In this document: positions 33,458-48,210 of the stretch, piece by piece | Layout of the letters: each line of letters starts with the position of its first letter | Position numbering within the stretch: position 1 is the first letter of the stretch | DNA from: Albula goreensis | Lineage: Eukaryota; Chordata; Actinopteri; Albuliformes; Albulidae | Length of the DNA stretch: 64,000 bases | Direction of reading: 5' to 3' | Assembly (NCBI GenBank): GCA_022829145.1 | Contig: CM040746.1 | Location: 35,405,712 to 35,469,711, forward strand | The notes under the pieces: generated by a model | What the model was told of the DNA's origin: nothing | Seen by the model: only the letters and a program-made list of their open reading frames with translations | Database searches by the model: none | Made by a program: the position numbers and the translations under genes

Positions 33458-33810
33458 TGGAGTTTGTTAAAATATATGTTTGGGTGAAGCATTTTCAGAC
33501 AACCCCTCACTAAAATACCTCCATCCGTCCAATCCGGTTTTCTGCGCCACGTATCTTATCTCCCATCATGCATCCTGCTTCCTGCATCCCTCCCATTCCA
33601 AAGCAAGGTGGAGACCTTTATGTCTGCTTCCTTTCTTCTGTATTTCTCCTTCTCTCCTAGTGGTCCAGTGGGGGTAAACCTCACCCAGAATTGTGAGGTA
33701 TGGCGCTGCCCCCTTGGATTCCAAGCCCAAGATCAAATGTCTGGACCGTTATACAACTTACCACATCACAATCAACTCATTCTAAGCGTATTCAATGTTG
33801 TCTGAAAATG
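33458..33810 (+). mobile_element. Dispersed repeat X, copy 1 (family not recognised)
   Basis: This 353-bp segment aligns end to end with the minus strand of 42153-42502. Both begin TGGAGTTTGTTAAA and both end CATTCAATGTTGT...AAAATG-like. Shared internal blocks include CAGAC, CCTCACT, ATCTCCCATCA, CTTCCTTTCTT, CTCTCCTAGTGGTC and AGTGGGGGT. Within copy 1, CATTTTCAGACAAC (33490-33503) and GTTGTCTGAAAATG (33797-33810) are a perfect 14-bp inverted repeat. The TTCTGCGCC...CTCTCCTAG segment resembles a short pyrimidine-ended intron. No transposase is encoded. It may be a nonautonomous element or a duplicated pseudo-exon. Confidence 0.75.
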
Positions 33811-36180
33811 TATTATATTTAGATGAACATTAAGAGGTTCAGGGGAATAGGAGGGGTTGATGAAATAAAAAATGGTCATGGTATAACTTACGCTATTTAT
33901 AAGCTCCAGAAATGAACCCTTATAATTATATGGATAATACATATGATGAATTCAGAGGCTGTAGTGATCTACTTTGATTGATATAAGATTGTGATGCTAA
34001 TGTATTTGAGTATACACAGTGTTGTAGAAAAAAAAATATGTAACAAGACATATATGCTTATTTGTTCCAGTATCAAATATTTTCTGCTTGGATATCATTT
34101 ACCTGACATTATAAAACACTGAAGCCAGATATTTTATGTTAGATTATTTGAACCGTGAAGATATTTTAAATAGAAATTGCATACTTCATGTGATATGAAT
34201 ACATGCATAGTTTATGTGTCATCTGACATATGAATATGTGAGTGTTCAGACAAAAAAATATGGAATTCAAAGAAGTCATATCAACTGTGCTTATCTGAAT
34301 CAATTAGTAATATAAAAAGAACAATTAAAAAAAGGTATTTTAAGACAAAATGAAAATATCTTTTGACCCAGAAAGTCATTTTGGGGTTAACAGCCTGCTT
34401 CAAAAAAAGTAACTCACTTGAAAATGTGTTAAGAATGAAGAAAGGCAAATTGCAAATTTATATATGCACCAAGTTATCCAAGTTCTTTTTTTTTTAATCC
34501 CAAGACTAATGCAAAAGAAAAGTTTGAAGTTTAACGTTTAACCTTGTGCTTTTTATAGTGGAAAAACACAGCACACTGTTCTGAATTAATGGATTATTTT
34601 GAACAAAAATAGGATTTCTTTGAATTCTGATATTCATGAGTCTCTGTAGTATTTTTCAGTCTCTAGAAAATAACTCACTTCATCTACTGAGCATTCCTTT
34701 GTCTGCTTCATAAAGAATCAATGCTCAGTATCACATGTACACGTATGTCAGCTTTCTGGTCTTTGTACTCTGGCGAACTGAGCACATCATTGCTCCAGAC
34801 ACAGCGATGATGTAGTCATTGCTATATAGAGACATATTCCACAAGAAATGCAAAAAAAGATTAGTTTATTCATTAATGTTGTTGTCGAGCAGTAACAGCT
34901 ACTACAAAAAAGTAGCTAAAATTTTAGAAAAAAGAGTAACAATGATGTCAAACCAGTGTCCATCTAACCTGACCTCATGTTTGCCTCCAGAAAAATAATA
35001 AAAGTAAACAGAGCCCTTGGAAATCTTAGTAAATTAATTCGCACATGAAAAAAAACATTTCCTTATATAATTAAGACCAAATATGGGAACAAAGTGTACT
35101 ATTAATAAGTATTTTTTGTCTTGTCTTTCTAGAAAAAGGAAATCGTTAAAAATGAATATGTACTGAAGCGTAGGTTATGAGGATTGAAATCAGACATGCA
35201 GATTGGGTGGGTAACATTACACATATGAAACACTGTCTGTTTGAACCATATGATGTAACACACCATGAATCTTACCAATGTATTTTACACATTTCACCTG
35301 TACATTGCTCCATGTGATGAAAAAAAAGCATTTTCATATCACCTTAGACCTACTTTCACTGTTTATTCATTTTAGAGTGTAACATTGTATATTATACAGA
35401 TACAAGACATTGTGTTTGGCTAGATGAAGAGAAGTTTAAAAAAATACATATATAAATGTGTAAAAATATGTAAATGAGTTATGCTCATTATTAATCCCTG
35501 TTAAATTCACATAATGGATTTGATAATGTTAACAATTCACCCTTTACTAATTGTAAAACCAATTGTCTACAAGTGTCAACCGCATAATAAGGGTTTCACA
35601 CAGTGATGAGGCTCGGCTTCAGAAGTTATGTATCATTGGCAGGGACCTGCTGGCAGGAAGTGTCAGTTGTAGGTGTTGAAACCTGAGCTGAAAACTCAAA
35701 ACCTTGTTAACTGTATAGTGATACTCCAGATTTAACATGGTACAGATATCTTTATGTTTGGAGTGTCAGAAATAAAGTTGTTATGCTTAGAAATCTAAGC
35801 TTCCCCCATTTTCCCCGGCCGTCTGTAAAAGAGAAAATGGTCAAAATGACTGATAATGATTGCACAAGTCACAAATGAGCCTTGAGAAACTGATCCACAA
35901 ATCCTAAATGATACCGATCACTGCGTCTAATTTATGGTCTCGTCGGTGTCTAACAAGACCTGCGGGACCAGCTATCATCTGCATGTATAATGGAAGTTAA
36001 CAATGAATAAAAATGATAGGAATGGTAGAACTGGAATTTTAACTGAAAAGCATGTTTTTCTCCTTTAACCGTGGAAGTGAAAAACAAAAACAACAGCAAC
36101 AAAACCATTAAACCTACAATTTACCATTGGATCCATATGCTATTCACTCTTCCCTAAAAACCGTGTCCTTACAGAGCGCG
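33811..36180. other. Long A+T-rich stretch, nothing recognised
   Basis: About 2.4 kb with no supported open frame, repeat family or RNA gene. Short A runs are frequent. Words such as ACATATGA recur but without periodicity. Confidence 0.55.
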
Positions 36181-36740
36181 CACAGGTACTAACGAGGGAT
36201 TCTCAGGTGCTACCATCTGTTACTCCTCCGTTGGCCGTAACAAATACATGGAAAATGTTGAGATTTTCTCGCGAGCTTAAAAGGCAAATTAATGTTCCTC
36301 ACCTTCAGGTGACCTTTGCGCTTTCCCCAGGATGCCATTACTCACTGAGTTTTCAGTACAAAGTACCGCAATCATTTGTGTACTATTCTTATACCCACTT
36401 CCTCCTCTCGGGGGAGACCCTTGATGGAATAGATAACGGCCTTGTTTGCCACACTATTTAATACCAATTGTGGAGTGGAGTAATTGCAATCCTTGGCTTA
36501 TTATGAGGAATCTGTGATTTCTGAAATCTTTTCTCCTGCTTCCGATAGAAAATGACTTCTGGAGGAGGCAGAGGAAATTGCATTAGAGCGATGGTCATTA
36601 AAAGGATGTAAGCGGCCAATGCCAAATAATGATGGCATGCAGAAGCTGCCCCAAAATATTCAATTTCCTCTAAATGAGTTATCCTGTGATTCGTAATGAG
36701 GGATCAGCATCGACGGACAAGGGATTTGTTAATTCTGAAG
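36181..36740. promoter_or_regulatory. Candidate conserved noncoding element
   Basis: A compact repeat-free segment amid A+T-rich DNA. It has GAGTAATTGCAATCC (36478-36492), GCATTAGAGCG (about 36580-36590), GTCATTAAAAGG (36594-36605), GCCAAATAATGATGGCATGC (36621-36640) and CGTAATGAGGG (about 36692-36702). Stops interrupt all frames downstream of 36461. This density of TAAT words is typical of developmental enhancers; no alignment was possible. Confidence 0.35.
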
Positions 36741-39120
36741 TTAAAAAGAAAAAATAAAATAATAATAAAACTGTGATTGCGCATTATGACAGGAGTAATA
36801 ATGACTTCATTTCATTTATCGTTTGCCATCCAGGGCAGATATTGCTTGTATTTGTCATTGTTAACATTTACCATCTTTGCTGAAGGTTGCAGAGGAAGTT
36901 GTCCTGTTGATGAAATTGTATGATAATCAGAGACAAAAGAAGGACAAATGCTTCATTTTGTTCTTCTGCAGTTAACCTTTAAAAACAAATATTGTGTATT
37001 CATTTATTTCAATTAAAATCTGTTCACAGTCAGACTATTTCAGTATTGCCCTTCATATCATTTCTTTAATGATGACAGTTGTATAATGAAACTACTATAG
37101 TAAGTTTCCTTTGCTCCTCTCATTGCAGTGCAGGCATTAGACATTTCCCCACACAATGTCAAAGTGATAGTAGATACTCGTGATGTAAATTTCATGTGAG
37201 TAAAGTAAAATTTATGGGCAAAAAAAATGTAATCTGTCCTGGCCCTATGCATTCATTTTGTTGAAGGACACTGGCCTTAGGGAGATGATTTTGAAAACAT
37301 AGTTATAAAAACTCAACCCTTTGACCCTGCGATACACACACCAAATCCTTAAAATAATGTTTGTTTCTTTGGGTGGATTTTCGTCACTTCAGCCAATTAT
37401 TCAGATCCATTTTAAAAGCACTGCATTACTATATGCAATATACTGTATGCATGTTATATCATCTATGTATCATTCAGGCAAATATGAGAAAACATACGTA
37501 ATATATTTTATAGGATAGCTAGGGCATGGCTCAACCTATGCTTGGGGCCTTGATTTCCACAACTAAGGATTCACCCAGCTAAACTAAACCAGTCATTGAG
37601 GCAAATGACTCCGAGTGGCAGACTTGACATCTGCTAGCAGTTGATTTGGCTATGCAACTCACTCATCACAGAGATAGCACATTGTGTCCTTCATCACTGA
37701 AGTGAACAATACCCAACCCCCCTCCATGACATTAACCAGCCCTGGACGGCTCAGATAATACAAAATGAAAAAAAAAAAAGAATTCATATCCTGTTGGAGC
37801 AAATTGACAGGTTAAAGCATCATGGATCGAGTAGAAAAGTCAACTCTAATAAAATTGTTTAGCACTATGTTGTACAATAAAGAGCACTGACCCAAAATGA
37901 TATTGGCTTTATATCCACTAATGATTTCTCACCAGTCAGCTGCTGGTGAGAAACCCGGAGACTGGTTTTTATGGCTAGCTATCTGGTTATCTTTGAAAAA
38001 GCTGGTGAATTATAAGGCAAGCGTTTGCCTGCCAGATAATCTGAGTTATAAACTGCTCAGGTAATGAAAAACAATAGGACCTTATTGTGAATATTTTGGA
38101 TGATAAATCAACTGTGGCCTGGATTCAGCTGTGAAAATGCGTGGTGGCAAATACTAACTCTGGCACAAACATGGTGGATTATCATGTAGCTGAGAAGCTC
38201 GTAAGCTCTCCGTGAGGACATGTTTCAGTCCAGTGTTTTTCTCAGCACTGAAGTGCTCCAGGGCACATACTCAAGTTTACTTCAGCTAATGTAGTGCATT
38301 TGTCACTATGCAACATTCATCATCCCAGCCTCAGCTTGCCTGTGAAATGTATTCATGTATGATAACTGTGCTTCCATTGTGCTTGTGAGGCAAGTGTGCC
38401 TCCACACACCAATTATGTGGTGTGTGGCCCCTGTTTGAATGCAATGGCAATAACATGCAGTGTACTTCCATTGAAAATAAGCTGTTATGGTGGAGAAACG
38501 CGCCGGGGCTGTCTTTGTGCCATGCAGTGTGCTGTTGAGAATGGGCCTAGGATAGCGGTACTAAGGGACACAGATCTGTAAGGTCAGTGGTTGGTATTTT
38601 TGTTTTTTTTGTTTTGTTTTTGTACCCACCTTTAGGATTCCACTCCCTTAAACCACAGTGTGGACATCAGCAGTGCCATTTTGAGTTTCTCCTGGAGTCT
38701 GAAGGGTGTTCATGAGTGTGTGGACCTATAAACAGCATCAAATACAGATAATGGTATATAATAAGGATTATTATGGTGGATTATGGCATCGGAGGTTATG
38801 TGTTTTGTACATGACCCTGTTTGTGAAAACCCAGGGAACACTATCTATATAAAAATAAATAAATAAAATGAAAGAGAAAAAAGCACTGTTATCACTCTGA
38901 CATGAAGCTGCCTCGCAGATAAAGCCCCTGGTCTTGGCTGTAAGTCTGCGTGCTGACCTGCAGGGCCCTGGGTGCTTTACCCCCTCAACATAAGGCATCA
39001 TGGGATTGAACCCAGAATGGGTAAAAGGTGCACCCTCTGGCCAGGGGCGCTGAACTGGTTTGCACCACAAACTGAGGGATCAAAGAGAGTAAACTCTGCT
39101 GTGAGCCAGGGAATAGAGTT
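36741..39120. other. Unique DNA, no gene supported
   Basis: Frames of 60-65 codons only. Near 38995-39012 the plus strand reads GGGATTGAACCC, a possible B-box on the minus strand, but no A-box was found. No repeat family was named. Confidence 0.45.
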
Positions 39121-39189
39121 TACCCCTCTGTGTATCTGTATTTATTTATTTATTTATTTATTTATTTTCAGATTCTGTGTAGTATTTTC

Positions 39190-39360
<171 letters not shown>

Positions 39361-40570
39361 ATTTCTAATCTGCATGTTTGTAAGACACCATGTGCGATTG
39401 AGCAGTTAACCAACCATCGAATGTTTAATTTACGTCCAGGGGGTAACAGGGGTCTAGTAACGGGATCACAGGCATTTAAATCTTTCAAATTTTCAGAGCA
39501 TGACAAGAAGACACCTTTCAAAGTGTAAAGGTAAACTGCTGTCCCTGACCAAGTGCCAGGCAAGCAAAATGCAAATCAATTCATCCGAGCATCACTAAAG
39601 ATATCAGCTGCTACCTCTAATACCTTCAACATGCATTTAGTGTAGGAAAAATCCAGATTGAAAAGACTGGGTTGGACTCGAGTGCTTTGAATTCAGCACA
39701 TTGGCTAAGCAGTGATAGCCTTTCCACAGCTTGCTTTCCTACAAATGCATTTTCTTGAATGGTAAGCATGAGTTTCTTTTGGAAAATAGCCTTCAGATCC
39801 ATGCCCTGCCATCTCTGTACATGGATAATAATTCTGATTAAGTACAGAATACAAGAAAATATCACTTCTTATTAGGCAGATGTCAAATACAATAAAAAAA
39901 TATAGCAAATGCTTAATTCAGGGTATTCAACTTCAATTTAGTTTTCAATTTAATAAAGCTTTATGGGAATGACTGCAAATAAGCAATATTGGTAAAGCAA
40001 TTAACAATGAAACAATTAACACACATATAAAATGCATAATTAATACAGTAGAATAAACTAAATAAATGTATAAATTAAAAAGAGAGAAAAGGGAAACCTT
40101 CAAACTAATTGTAAATGATATATACTAATTTTGACCAGAAAATATTACTGATGATACAAATTATGCAGATGCTGCATTACTTGGTGTCCTTTGTTTTATG
40201 AAGATTTTTAATTTGTTTTAAAAGGTTCCATACCTTCACATTACAGTTATATAGTGGAGTTTTTCTGTATTGTTGTCATTTGGTAAGACAGTGATAAAGG
40301 TCCCACATGCATGCATGCACACACAGACACATACCACACACTTCATTAAAACAGCTGAACTCACAATGCTATAAGTCGAAAAATGAAACAGAGGTTTTAA
40401 TTCAATGCTCTGATAGCTGCTATACTAATTCCATAAATGCATAACCACTTTGTGAACCTATGGTCTGGTAACCACCATTAAAGCAGTCAATATTATAAAT
40501 GAATTTGAATCCTGAAAGTAATCAAAAGTGAAAAGTTGAACATTCATTAACCCCACTTGTTTATTTCATA
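39361..40570. other. A+T-rich unique DNA, nothing recognised
   Basis: No coherent frame, RNA gene or repeat family was recognised. Confidence 0.5.
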
Positions 40571-42152
<1,582 letters not shown>

Positions 42153-42502
42153 CATTTTTATACAACATTGAATGTGTTTGGAAGGAGTTTATTGTTCTGT
42201 ACAAAGTACAGACAATTGATCCTGGCCTTGGAGTCCAAGGCAGCAGCGTCATACTACACTGTTTTGGGCGAGGTGAACCCCCACTAGACCACTAGGAGAG
42301 AGAGAGAAAACCAAAAGAAAGGAAGTTGACATGAAGGTGGAGATGGGGAGGGGGAGGGATGCCGGAAGCAGTGTGTGTGATGGGAGATAAGGTACGCGGC
42401 AATTTAATACCTGCGGAGAAAAACGGATCGGACGGTTAGAGGCATTTGAGTGAGGGATCGTCTGAAAATACTTCTCGCGAGCTTTTGCTTTAACAAACTC
42501 CA
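42153..42502 (-). mobile_element. Dispersed repeat X, copy 2 (inverted relative to copy 1)
   Basis: Read on the minus strand this 350-bp segment matches 33458-33810 over its full length with small gaps. The most visible gap is 8-10 bp after TTTCTCCGCAG. In this copy the first ~90 bases are open (VKAKAREKYFQTIPHS...), while copy 1 has a stop at the matching place. CCGCAG|GTATTA and CTCTCTCCTAG|TGG look like splice borders about 120 bases apart. The inverted terminal words of copy 1 are only partly kept (TATTTTCAGACGA and CATTTTTATACAAC). Family unknown. Confidence 0.75.
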
Positions 42503-44099
42503 ATTAATATAAAAGCAAAATGACGCCAAGGAAACCAAAAAAAGACATATTTCAATGTGGACATGATTGTTTAAAATGTGTATATATTTCTTGCAGAAAA
42601 GCTCTGTGAAATCCCAAATCGCCATGTTCCACAAGTAACATACAGACTAAACACATCGGAAATGAACAGAAGGACAATGCATTCACTCAGCCTGGCTCAG
42701 CTCTCAAATCAGAAAGCTGTTCTGTCATTATGAGGCGGAGTGTGGCACCACAAAACCCAAAACTGATTAAGACAGACTGTACAGTAAACATGTTATAGTC
42801 TTGTTCATCACAGTTAGGAAGGTAAATGGAGGAGAATAGGAGTGGAAGATGGTAGTTTAGAAGGTGAACTGTGGAAAGAATAAGTGGTCTTGTAAGTAAG
42901 TGGTTTGTTTTGTGGACAACGGAAATTGGTAAGGTTGGTGTCCTGAAGATGTCCCAAAATGGTTCAAAAAGGCATCTGTGGCTCCACACACCAGTGTGGG
43001 AAAACACTGAGGTTAAATGGGTTACAGTTTGTTTTCATGCCAGTTCACACAAAAGTGAATTAAATTACATTATTTACAGCAGAATACTATTGTAAATCCC
43101 AGAGTCATAACAAAAAGAAACCATCAATTCATAAATCATGCATGGAAAATGTTCTATACATAGAATAAATTGTGTTAAACAATGGTACTAATATCTTAAT
43201 TCAACACTCTGAATGTTCAGTATGGAAATCCTGTCAGTATTCAATCAATTTTACTGACTCTGCTTTTCTCCATTGAGAAGAGATGTTGAGGACAATTAGG
43301 TTGATTTTAATGTTTCGACAGTATGTAACAATTTTCCAAAAGCTTAAGAAAAGGAGAAAAAAAGGATCTAATAGAAATGTCAGCTGTCACGATCAAAGCT
43401 GGTGTTTCATTATAGTGACAAAAGGTAGATATCATTGTGTAACAGGGTACCAATGATTGACATTGCATTTTAGTGATTGCTTTTATGCTTTTGCATTGAT
43501 GTTGGGAGCAGAAAAATGTAGTTTTGATATATTTGCAGTGCATTATTTGGCTTTCCCACTGAAAGGAGTAGGTATGAATTGGGTACATAATGCATTCTGT
43601 TTGAATTTCCTGGCTTGAGTTAGAAGTAGGATTCCATCTTTATTGTAAAACCGAAAATGTTGTTAAATGCAATTAATTACAAGTATATTTTTAAACGTAT
43701 AATGAAAACAGTATATTTTGTTCCCAGTATTTAAATTTTACAAATAAGCTACTAATGAGCCAAAGCTTTGATGGATTCAATTTACAGCCAGTAGCATCTT
43801 TAAAAAAAATTGGAATAACAGACCAATAAAAAGCTTATCATTGATTCAAAATGATTAAATACACCAGGAATGTGATTTATTCTACTAGGCAATCTGTTGT
43901 GTCTTTGTACTTATCCTGTGCTCATTGTGCATAGCAACTTTACGTGCTGAGCATGTGAGCCTGTACATGTACCTTCCTGCCTCTGTTTTCCAGTCAATTG
44001 TTGTTATTATGCATGGAGATCAATCCCATTAATGTGTTTCAAAAACTCTCCATAGATTTTCTATGAATATCTGCTATTATGAGTCTGTAAAAGAAACCA
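42503..44099. other. Unique DNA, no gene supported
   Basis: A 106-codon minus-strand frame at 42687-43007 and a 93-codon frame at 43307-43588 show no domain. Nothing else was recognised. Confidence 0.45.
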
Positions 44100-44584
44100 T
44101 GCCACAAGATACATACTCACCGTACTCTGCTGAAAATCTGATACTCAGCACATATGAGCTTCAGTAGTGCTTTATAAGGGAGACCTCCTCTGAAGAGTTA
44201 CTGCTGGGCGTGATGCTGGTGGGTCCCCTGGAGGTTGTCTTCATAGTGATGGGGACACTGTGCTGTATGGGATGCAAGTCTCAAATGTTAAACCGAAAGT
44301 CCTGCCTCACAGCAGTCATTAAACATCCCATAGAGTATTGGGTTCTCTGTGGTCCTGGCAAAGTCCCTCATATCTCTCACCCTGCCACCTAACCATCCCA
44401 CAGTTTCATTGGCTCTGAAATTCCCACCCTGCCTTAGCTGTGTGCGCTGAACACTCTCATTTATAATGGCTCCCAAATGGGTGTTATGTATTGGTGGTAG
44501 CTGAGGTGACCGTAAAAAAACAAAAATCAGCATGCAGTATACGACAACTACTACTACTACTAATAATAATAATAATAATAATAA
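44100..44584 (+). mobile_element. 5S-rRNA-derived SINE (SINE3 type), diverged copy
   Basis: TAGTGCTTTATAAGGGAGAC then CTCC (44165-44188) matches the 3' part of 5S rRNA (TTAGTACTTGGATGGGAGAC). It is followed by the known body of fish SINE3-type elements: TTACTGCTGG, GTGGGTCC, ATAGTGATGGGGACACTGTG, GTTAAACCGAAAGTCCTG, GTCATTAAACATCCCA, CATTGGCTCTG and GTATTGGTGGTAGCTGAGG. It ends in an (ACT)n-(AAT)n tail. The 5' 5S region before 44165 is weakly recognisable (TCTGATACTC near 44137), so the start is uncertain. Transcription from the internal 5S promoter is a family property; this copy looks decayed. Confidence 0.75.
44547..44584. repeat. (ACT)n-(AAT)n microsatellite, SINE tail
   Basis: ACT triplets (44547-44560) pass into AAT triplets (44561-44584) at the 3' end of the 5S-type SINE. 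Confidence 0.95.
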
Positions 44585-46473
44585 TTTCCACATATTATAA
44601 TTCATTTTCTCACCCACTGTATAGATACATTTAAGTCATATACTATATATTTCAATTGTATATTTCAAGGAGGTATGCCATCAAAATCATTTCTGTAACC
44701 CACCCACCGCTGAAAGTACTAAGCTTCCAACCACAATAAATTAGAAGCTGTTGCACACATAATTATTATTTTTTTTTTGTTTTTGCATTTTGGTTTTATT
44801 TTTTATTCATCAACAAATGACTTCAAATGTGTGAAGTTCTCTTATTCTTTGTGGACAAGCTTGTGTGAATCAATGACCCAGCTTCCATCTCTGTGGACAA
44901 TTCCAGACTTTGCACAGGGAGTTGTGGATCACTGCAGCTATTTATTTTTTTATTTTTGATGGATACCGTATGTCACTTCAATACCCAGAACATTCAGGCC
45001 AAGCAGCATCGGCAGTTACTTAACGATCTTCTTGAGCAAGAAAGATTTCAGTAGAGTACGAGAACACTCACTGTTTATAGCGTACATATTTGAACAATAA
45101 GCCAGTGCCCAGCCTGTATTGTAAATGATGTCCCCATTTCTCATGGAGTTCAAAACCAATTTAGCCCAGCTCCCCTGTGTCCAGGCAACTCTCCCCATCC
45201 CCCTCAAGTGCATGCAGAGAGCTTTGACTGGAGTCCATGTCTAGCTTGTGTCTCAGCGTAGTCTTCTTCAAAGTTTCTCTTTTTCCTTTCTTTTTTTTTG
45301 TTCGTTCACATGTTTTAGTTCTTTTTTCAACGATTCTCTTTGAATTTTTGGAATTGAAATAGAAAAGGAAATTATGATCATGGAGCAATGGTTATCATTA
45401 ACGCCTACATTTTCATGAATGCTAACGTACAGCTTTTAAATGAGTCTTTGCTCGGAAAGAGTGCCATCCGAAAGGGGCACCTAAGGCTATTCTCTGAAAA
45501 TTTATCAAAAAGTTTGCTTTGCAATTATCAGTGTCTGTTTACGTTTAATTGTGGCATGAAAGAAAGATTTGAGAAAAATGTTAGTCATATTCATCCCTGA
45601 GAAAGTATATGGACAGACAAACCTTTAAACTAGACCTGTATAAGTCTCGCAAAAATAACTGTTACAAATTCATACATTTAATTAACATTTGTCCTGACTT
45701 TGACTTAAAAAAACACCTGTAATTAAATGTGTAAAACACTGTCTGGTCTTAATCTTGGTTTACTTTAAGCTAAATGGCACGGGTGAAATACACTGTGGTG
45801 ACATTTTGTTCTATCCCAATATCATTTGTGGAAAATTTGCCACGACAACCTGCCTCACAGGGCCACACAATGGAAGTCTGTAATGCAGACAAGCGATTCT
45901 CCACTGTATTTATTCATCTCTAACACAATAACTGGTGTTACCAGCCACTGTCTCCATTAGGGCAGGAGGACAATTTAAGCACCTGCCCTTTTCTCTGAAC
46001 ACAAAGTGGGCAGTGCTCTCGACTGGCAGTTCAAAGCCATTAACAATTCAAATGCCATCTGAAGCCGATCTTTATACAACCACCATCAAAGCAAGAAACT
46101 GCGTTATGGCCCTTTTTTTCCTCTTCTTCGCCCTTTTAGCTTCCTGCTTCAAAAAATTTGCTTGCCGATGCCCCTCATCAAGCTCCTTCCCATTGATAAA
46201 TATGTAAACGGATAAACAAGGCTGTTGCAGGGACATGGCACAGAGGCAGGGCCTGGCCTCCCCAGGGCCTTCGAGCAGGGCCCCTCCATGCACGGTATCT
46301 GAGATTAGCATAGATGAAGGAAGCGCGGATGAGACAGGGCTGACCCTCTCTTTAATGAAGCCTCTTCAAAACATCTTCTGTGTGCAGGAGGTGGGGTGGG
46401 ATGCGATGGGGGCTGGGGGTTGTGGGGGAGCGGGCTGCTGTGAAAAACAACAGAGCAGAGGCTTGGATATAAC

Positions 46474-46476
<3 letters not shown>
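44585..46476. other. Unique DNA, no gene supported
   Basis: Frames up to 92 codons, none with a domain. A pyrimidine-rich stretch occurs at about 45275-45330. The 147-codon frame starting at 46235 runs through the TA repeats at 46477-46550 and is therefore unlikely to be coding. Confidence 0.45.
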
Positions 46477-46508
<32 letters not shown>

Positions 46509-46519
46509 TAGGTAAATAT

Positions 46520-46550
<31 letters not shown>

Positions 46551-46573
46551 AATTAGGTAAATATTTAATTTTG
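46477..46573. repeat. Two (TA)n runs in a duplicated ~50-bp block
   Basis: TA run 1 (46477-46504) is followed by AAATATAGGTAAATATTTAA, and TA run 2 (46527-46550) by AAATTAGGTAAATATTTAAT. The flanking 20-bp words are nearly identical, so the block was tandemly duplicated. Confidence 0.95.
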
Positions 46574-47461
46574 TTTTGGCGTCCAAAAACAGACCCAGGT
46601 ATGGGCACAAGGCCTGGAAGGAAAATTTCTGCCTTTTCTCTATTTCTCCTTTATGTCTTTATGGAAATGTGCTCCTGAATTAAGTCACCAGTAAGCCACT
46701 AAGGGCCAAGGTTGATGATATTTCTGAAGTACTTCATAAAACAGCAGTCCATTATGTCTTACAAAATATTAATGTACAATACTAATTTTGCACCCAGTAG
46801 TTTTGGTAACACACTTTCATTATTTGATTACAAAGGTTTACTGACAGCCCGAACACGATTACAACAAAAGCCCATCTCTCTTTAAATATTTTAAGAGAGA
46901 TTTAAATGTGGTGAGGTAAATCTGTTTCCTGATTGAATTACTGGCTTTCACCAGCAATGATGCAACAAGCAAGAGAAGTGATGGGAGAAAGCAACAGGGA
47001 TATCAAAGGCTTCATTTATTTATTTATTTTTTATTTATAAATGAATAAAGAGTACAATGTGACTATTATGTCCACTTTCAGCATTTTCCATTTTAAGGGT
47101 CTCTGTTCATTGGGCCCAACTGAGAACTAAAGCAAAAATTCATTAACACTCTAATTCTCAGCCCACTGCCAAACAAACCTTTCCTCTTAATTATTGTCAT
47201 CTCTGAGTGGAGCATTTCTTTGGCGAGCAGCACAGGCTCACAGAAGCAAGACTCCCTCTAAATTATCATGCTCTGGGACAGGCTGTGTCTTTTGATCAGA
47301 ACCATCAAAGTTAAGCCACTTATCTCTCTCACCTAGAACATCTCTTATTGTTCCGCACTTTAAAGAAAAAAAAAAAACATGAGCACTCTGTTGTTTGCTA
47401 GTTTTGGAACTGATACAAACAAAAATAAATTCCTTATCGCTGGCCATCTTCCTTTTTATAG
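46574..47461. other. Unique DNA, nothing recognised
   Basis: No supported gene; A run at 47365-47377. Confidence 0.5.
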
Positions 47462-47479
47462 CTTCTTCTTCTTCTTCTT

Positions 47480-47510
<31 letters not shown>

Positions 47511-47567
47511 TTATTATTATTATTATTATTATAGTTAGTAGTACTAGTAGTAGTAGTAATAGTAGTT
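47462..47567. repeat. Compound (CTT)n-(ATT)n-(AGT)n microsatellite
   Basis: CTT triplets (47462-47509) pass to ATT (47510-47532) and then to impure AGT/AAT triplets (47535-47567). Minus-strand poly-Arg/Ile frames are shadows. A (TTTA)n run follows at 47723-47745. Confidence 0.97.
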
Positions 47568-47814
47568 TCATATATGTTATGGCAAAGGGCCAAAAAGCAG
47601 GATAGAAAGCTGTTGGTTTGCCATGATAAAATGTGGGAATGTGGAGAGATGCTGCAAGTAGGTGTGGCTGGTACTTAAACCAGAGGAGGTACAGAGCGGG
47701 GGAGCTCTTCATACTCAGATATGTTTATTTATTTATTTATTTATTGATTTGGTCACATGTCAGTGACTCGAATAAAAAATGGTTATGGAGTCAGAAACAG
47801 CGTGACTTTGATGG

Positions 47815-48210
47815 ACCTCCTTGAACTGATTCCAGCTGGATTTTAGGGGATGGCTCCGCCAAGCTCACTCTCCACTTTGCGGAAAGCATGTCTAATTGAA
47901 TTTTAATACGTAATTAAATCAAGCAATAATTCAGTTCGACTCCCATTGGCTTCTGTCAGTTCAACACTCTCAAGCATCACAAACCAATTATTATGAACTT
48001 ATTATCAGAACTGGAAAGATGTCAAAAATGTCGTCTGGCCATTCATCGCTCTCCTTTTCAATGTGACAGGCCCGTTTAAGTGATGACAGTTTCTTAAGTA
48101 GAAATACAGCACATTTCACATCACAGGACAAGAGAAAATAGGTAAATTGAGAAGTAAATGATGAGCTTTGATAGGATGAAAAGGCTGCTCTCATCATTAC
48201 TGTCAACACT
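47815..48210. promoter_or_regulatory. Candidate conserved noncoding element
   Basis: A repeat-free segment dense in homeodomain-type words: GTCTAATTGAATTTTAATAC (47890-47909), GTAATTAAATC (47910-47920), AGCAATAATTCAG (47922-47934), CCAATTATTATG (47984-47995) and CATCATTACTG (48192-48202). Two CAGTT-type words and AAGTGATGACAG are also present. All frames are interrupted. Function inferred only from composition. Confidence 0.4.

Noticed and set aside
38940..39075. Possible tRNA-like element on the minus strand (GGGTTCAATCCC)
   Set aside because: The B-box word is good, but no A-box or cloverleaf could be found at the right distance.
46235..46678. 147-codon plus-strand open frame
   Set aside because: It continues through two TA repeats as Ile/Tyr runs; the non-repeat part has no domain.
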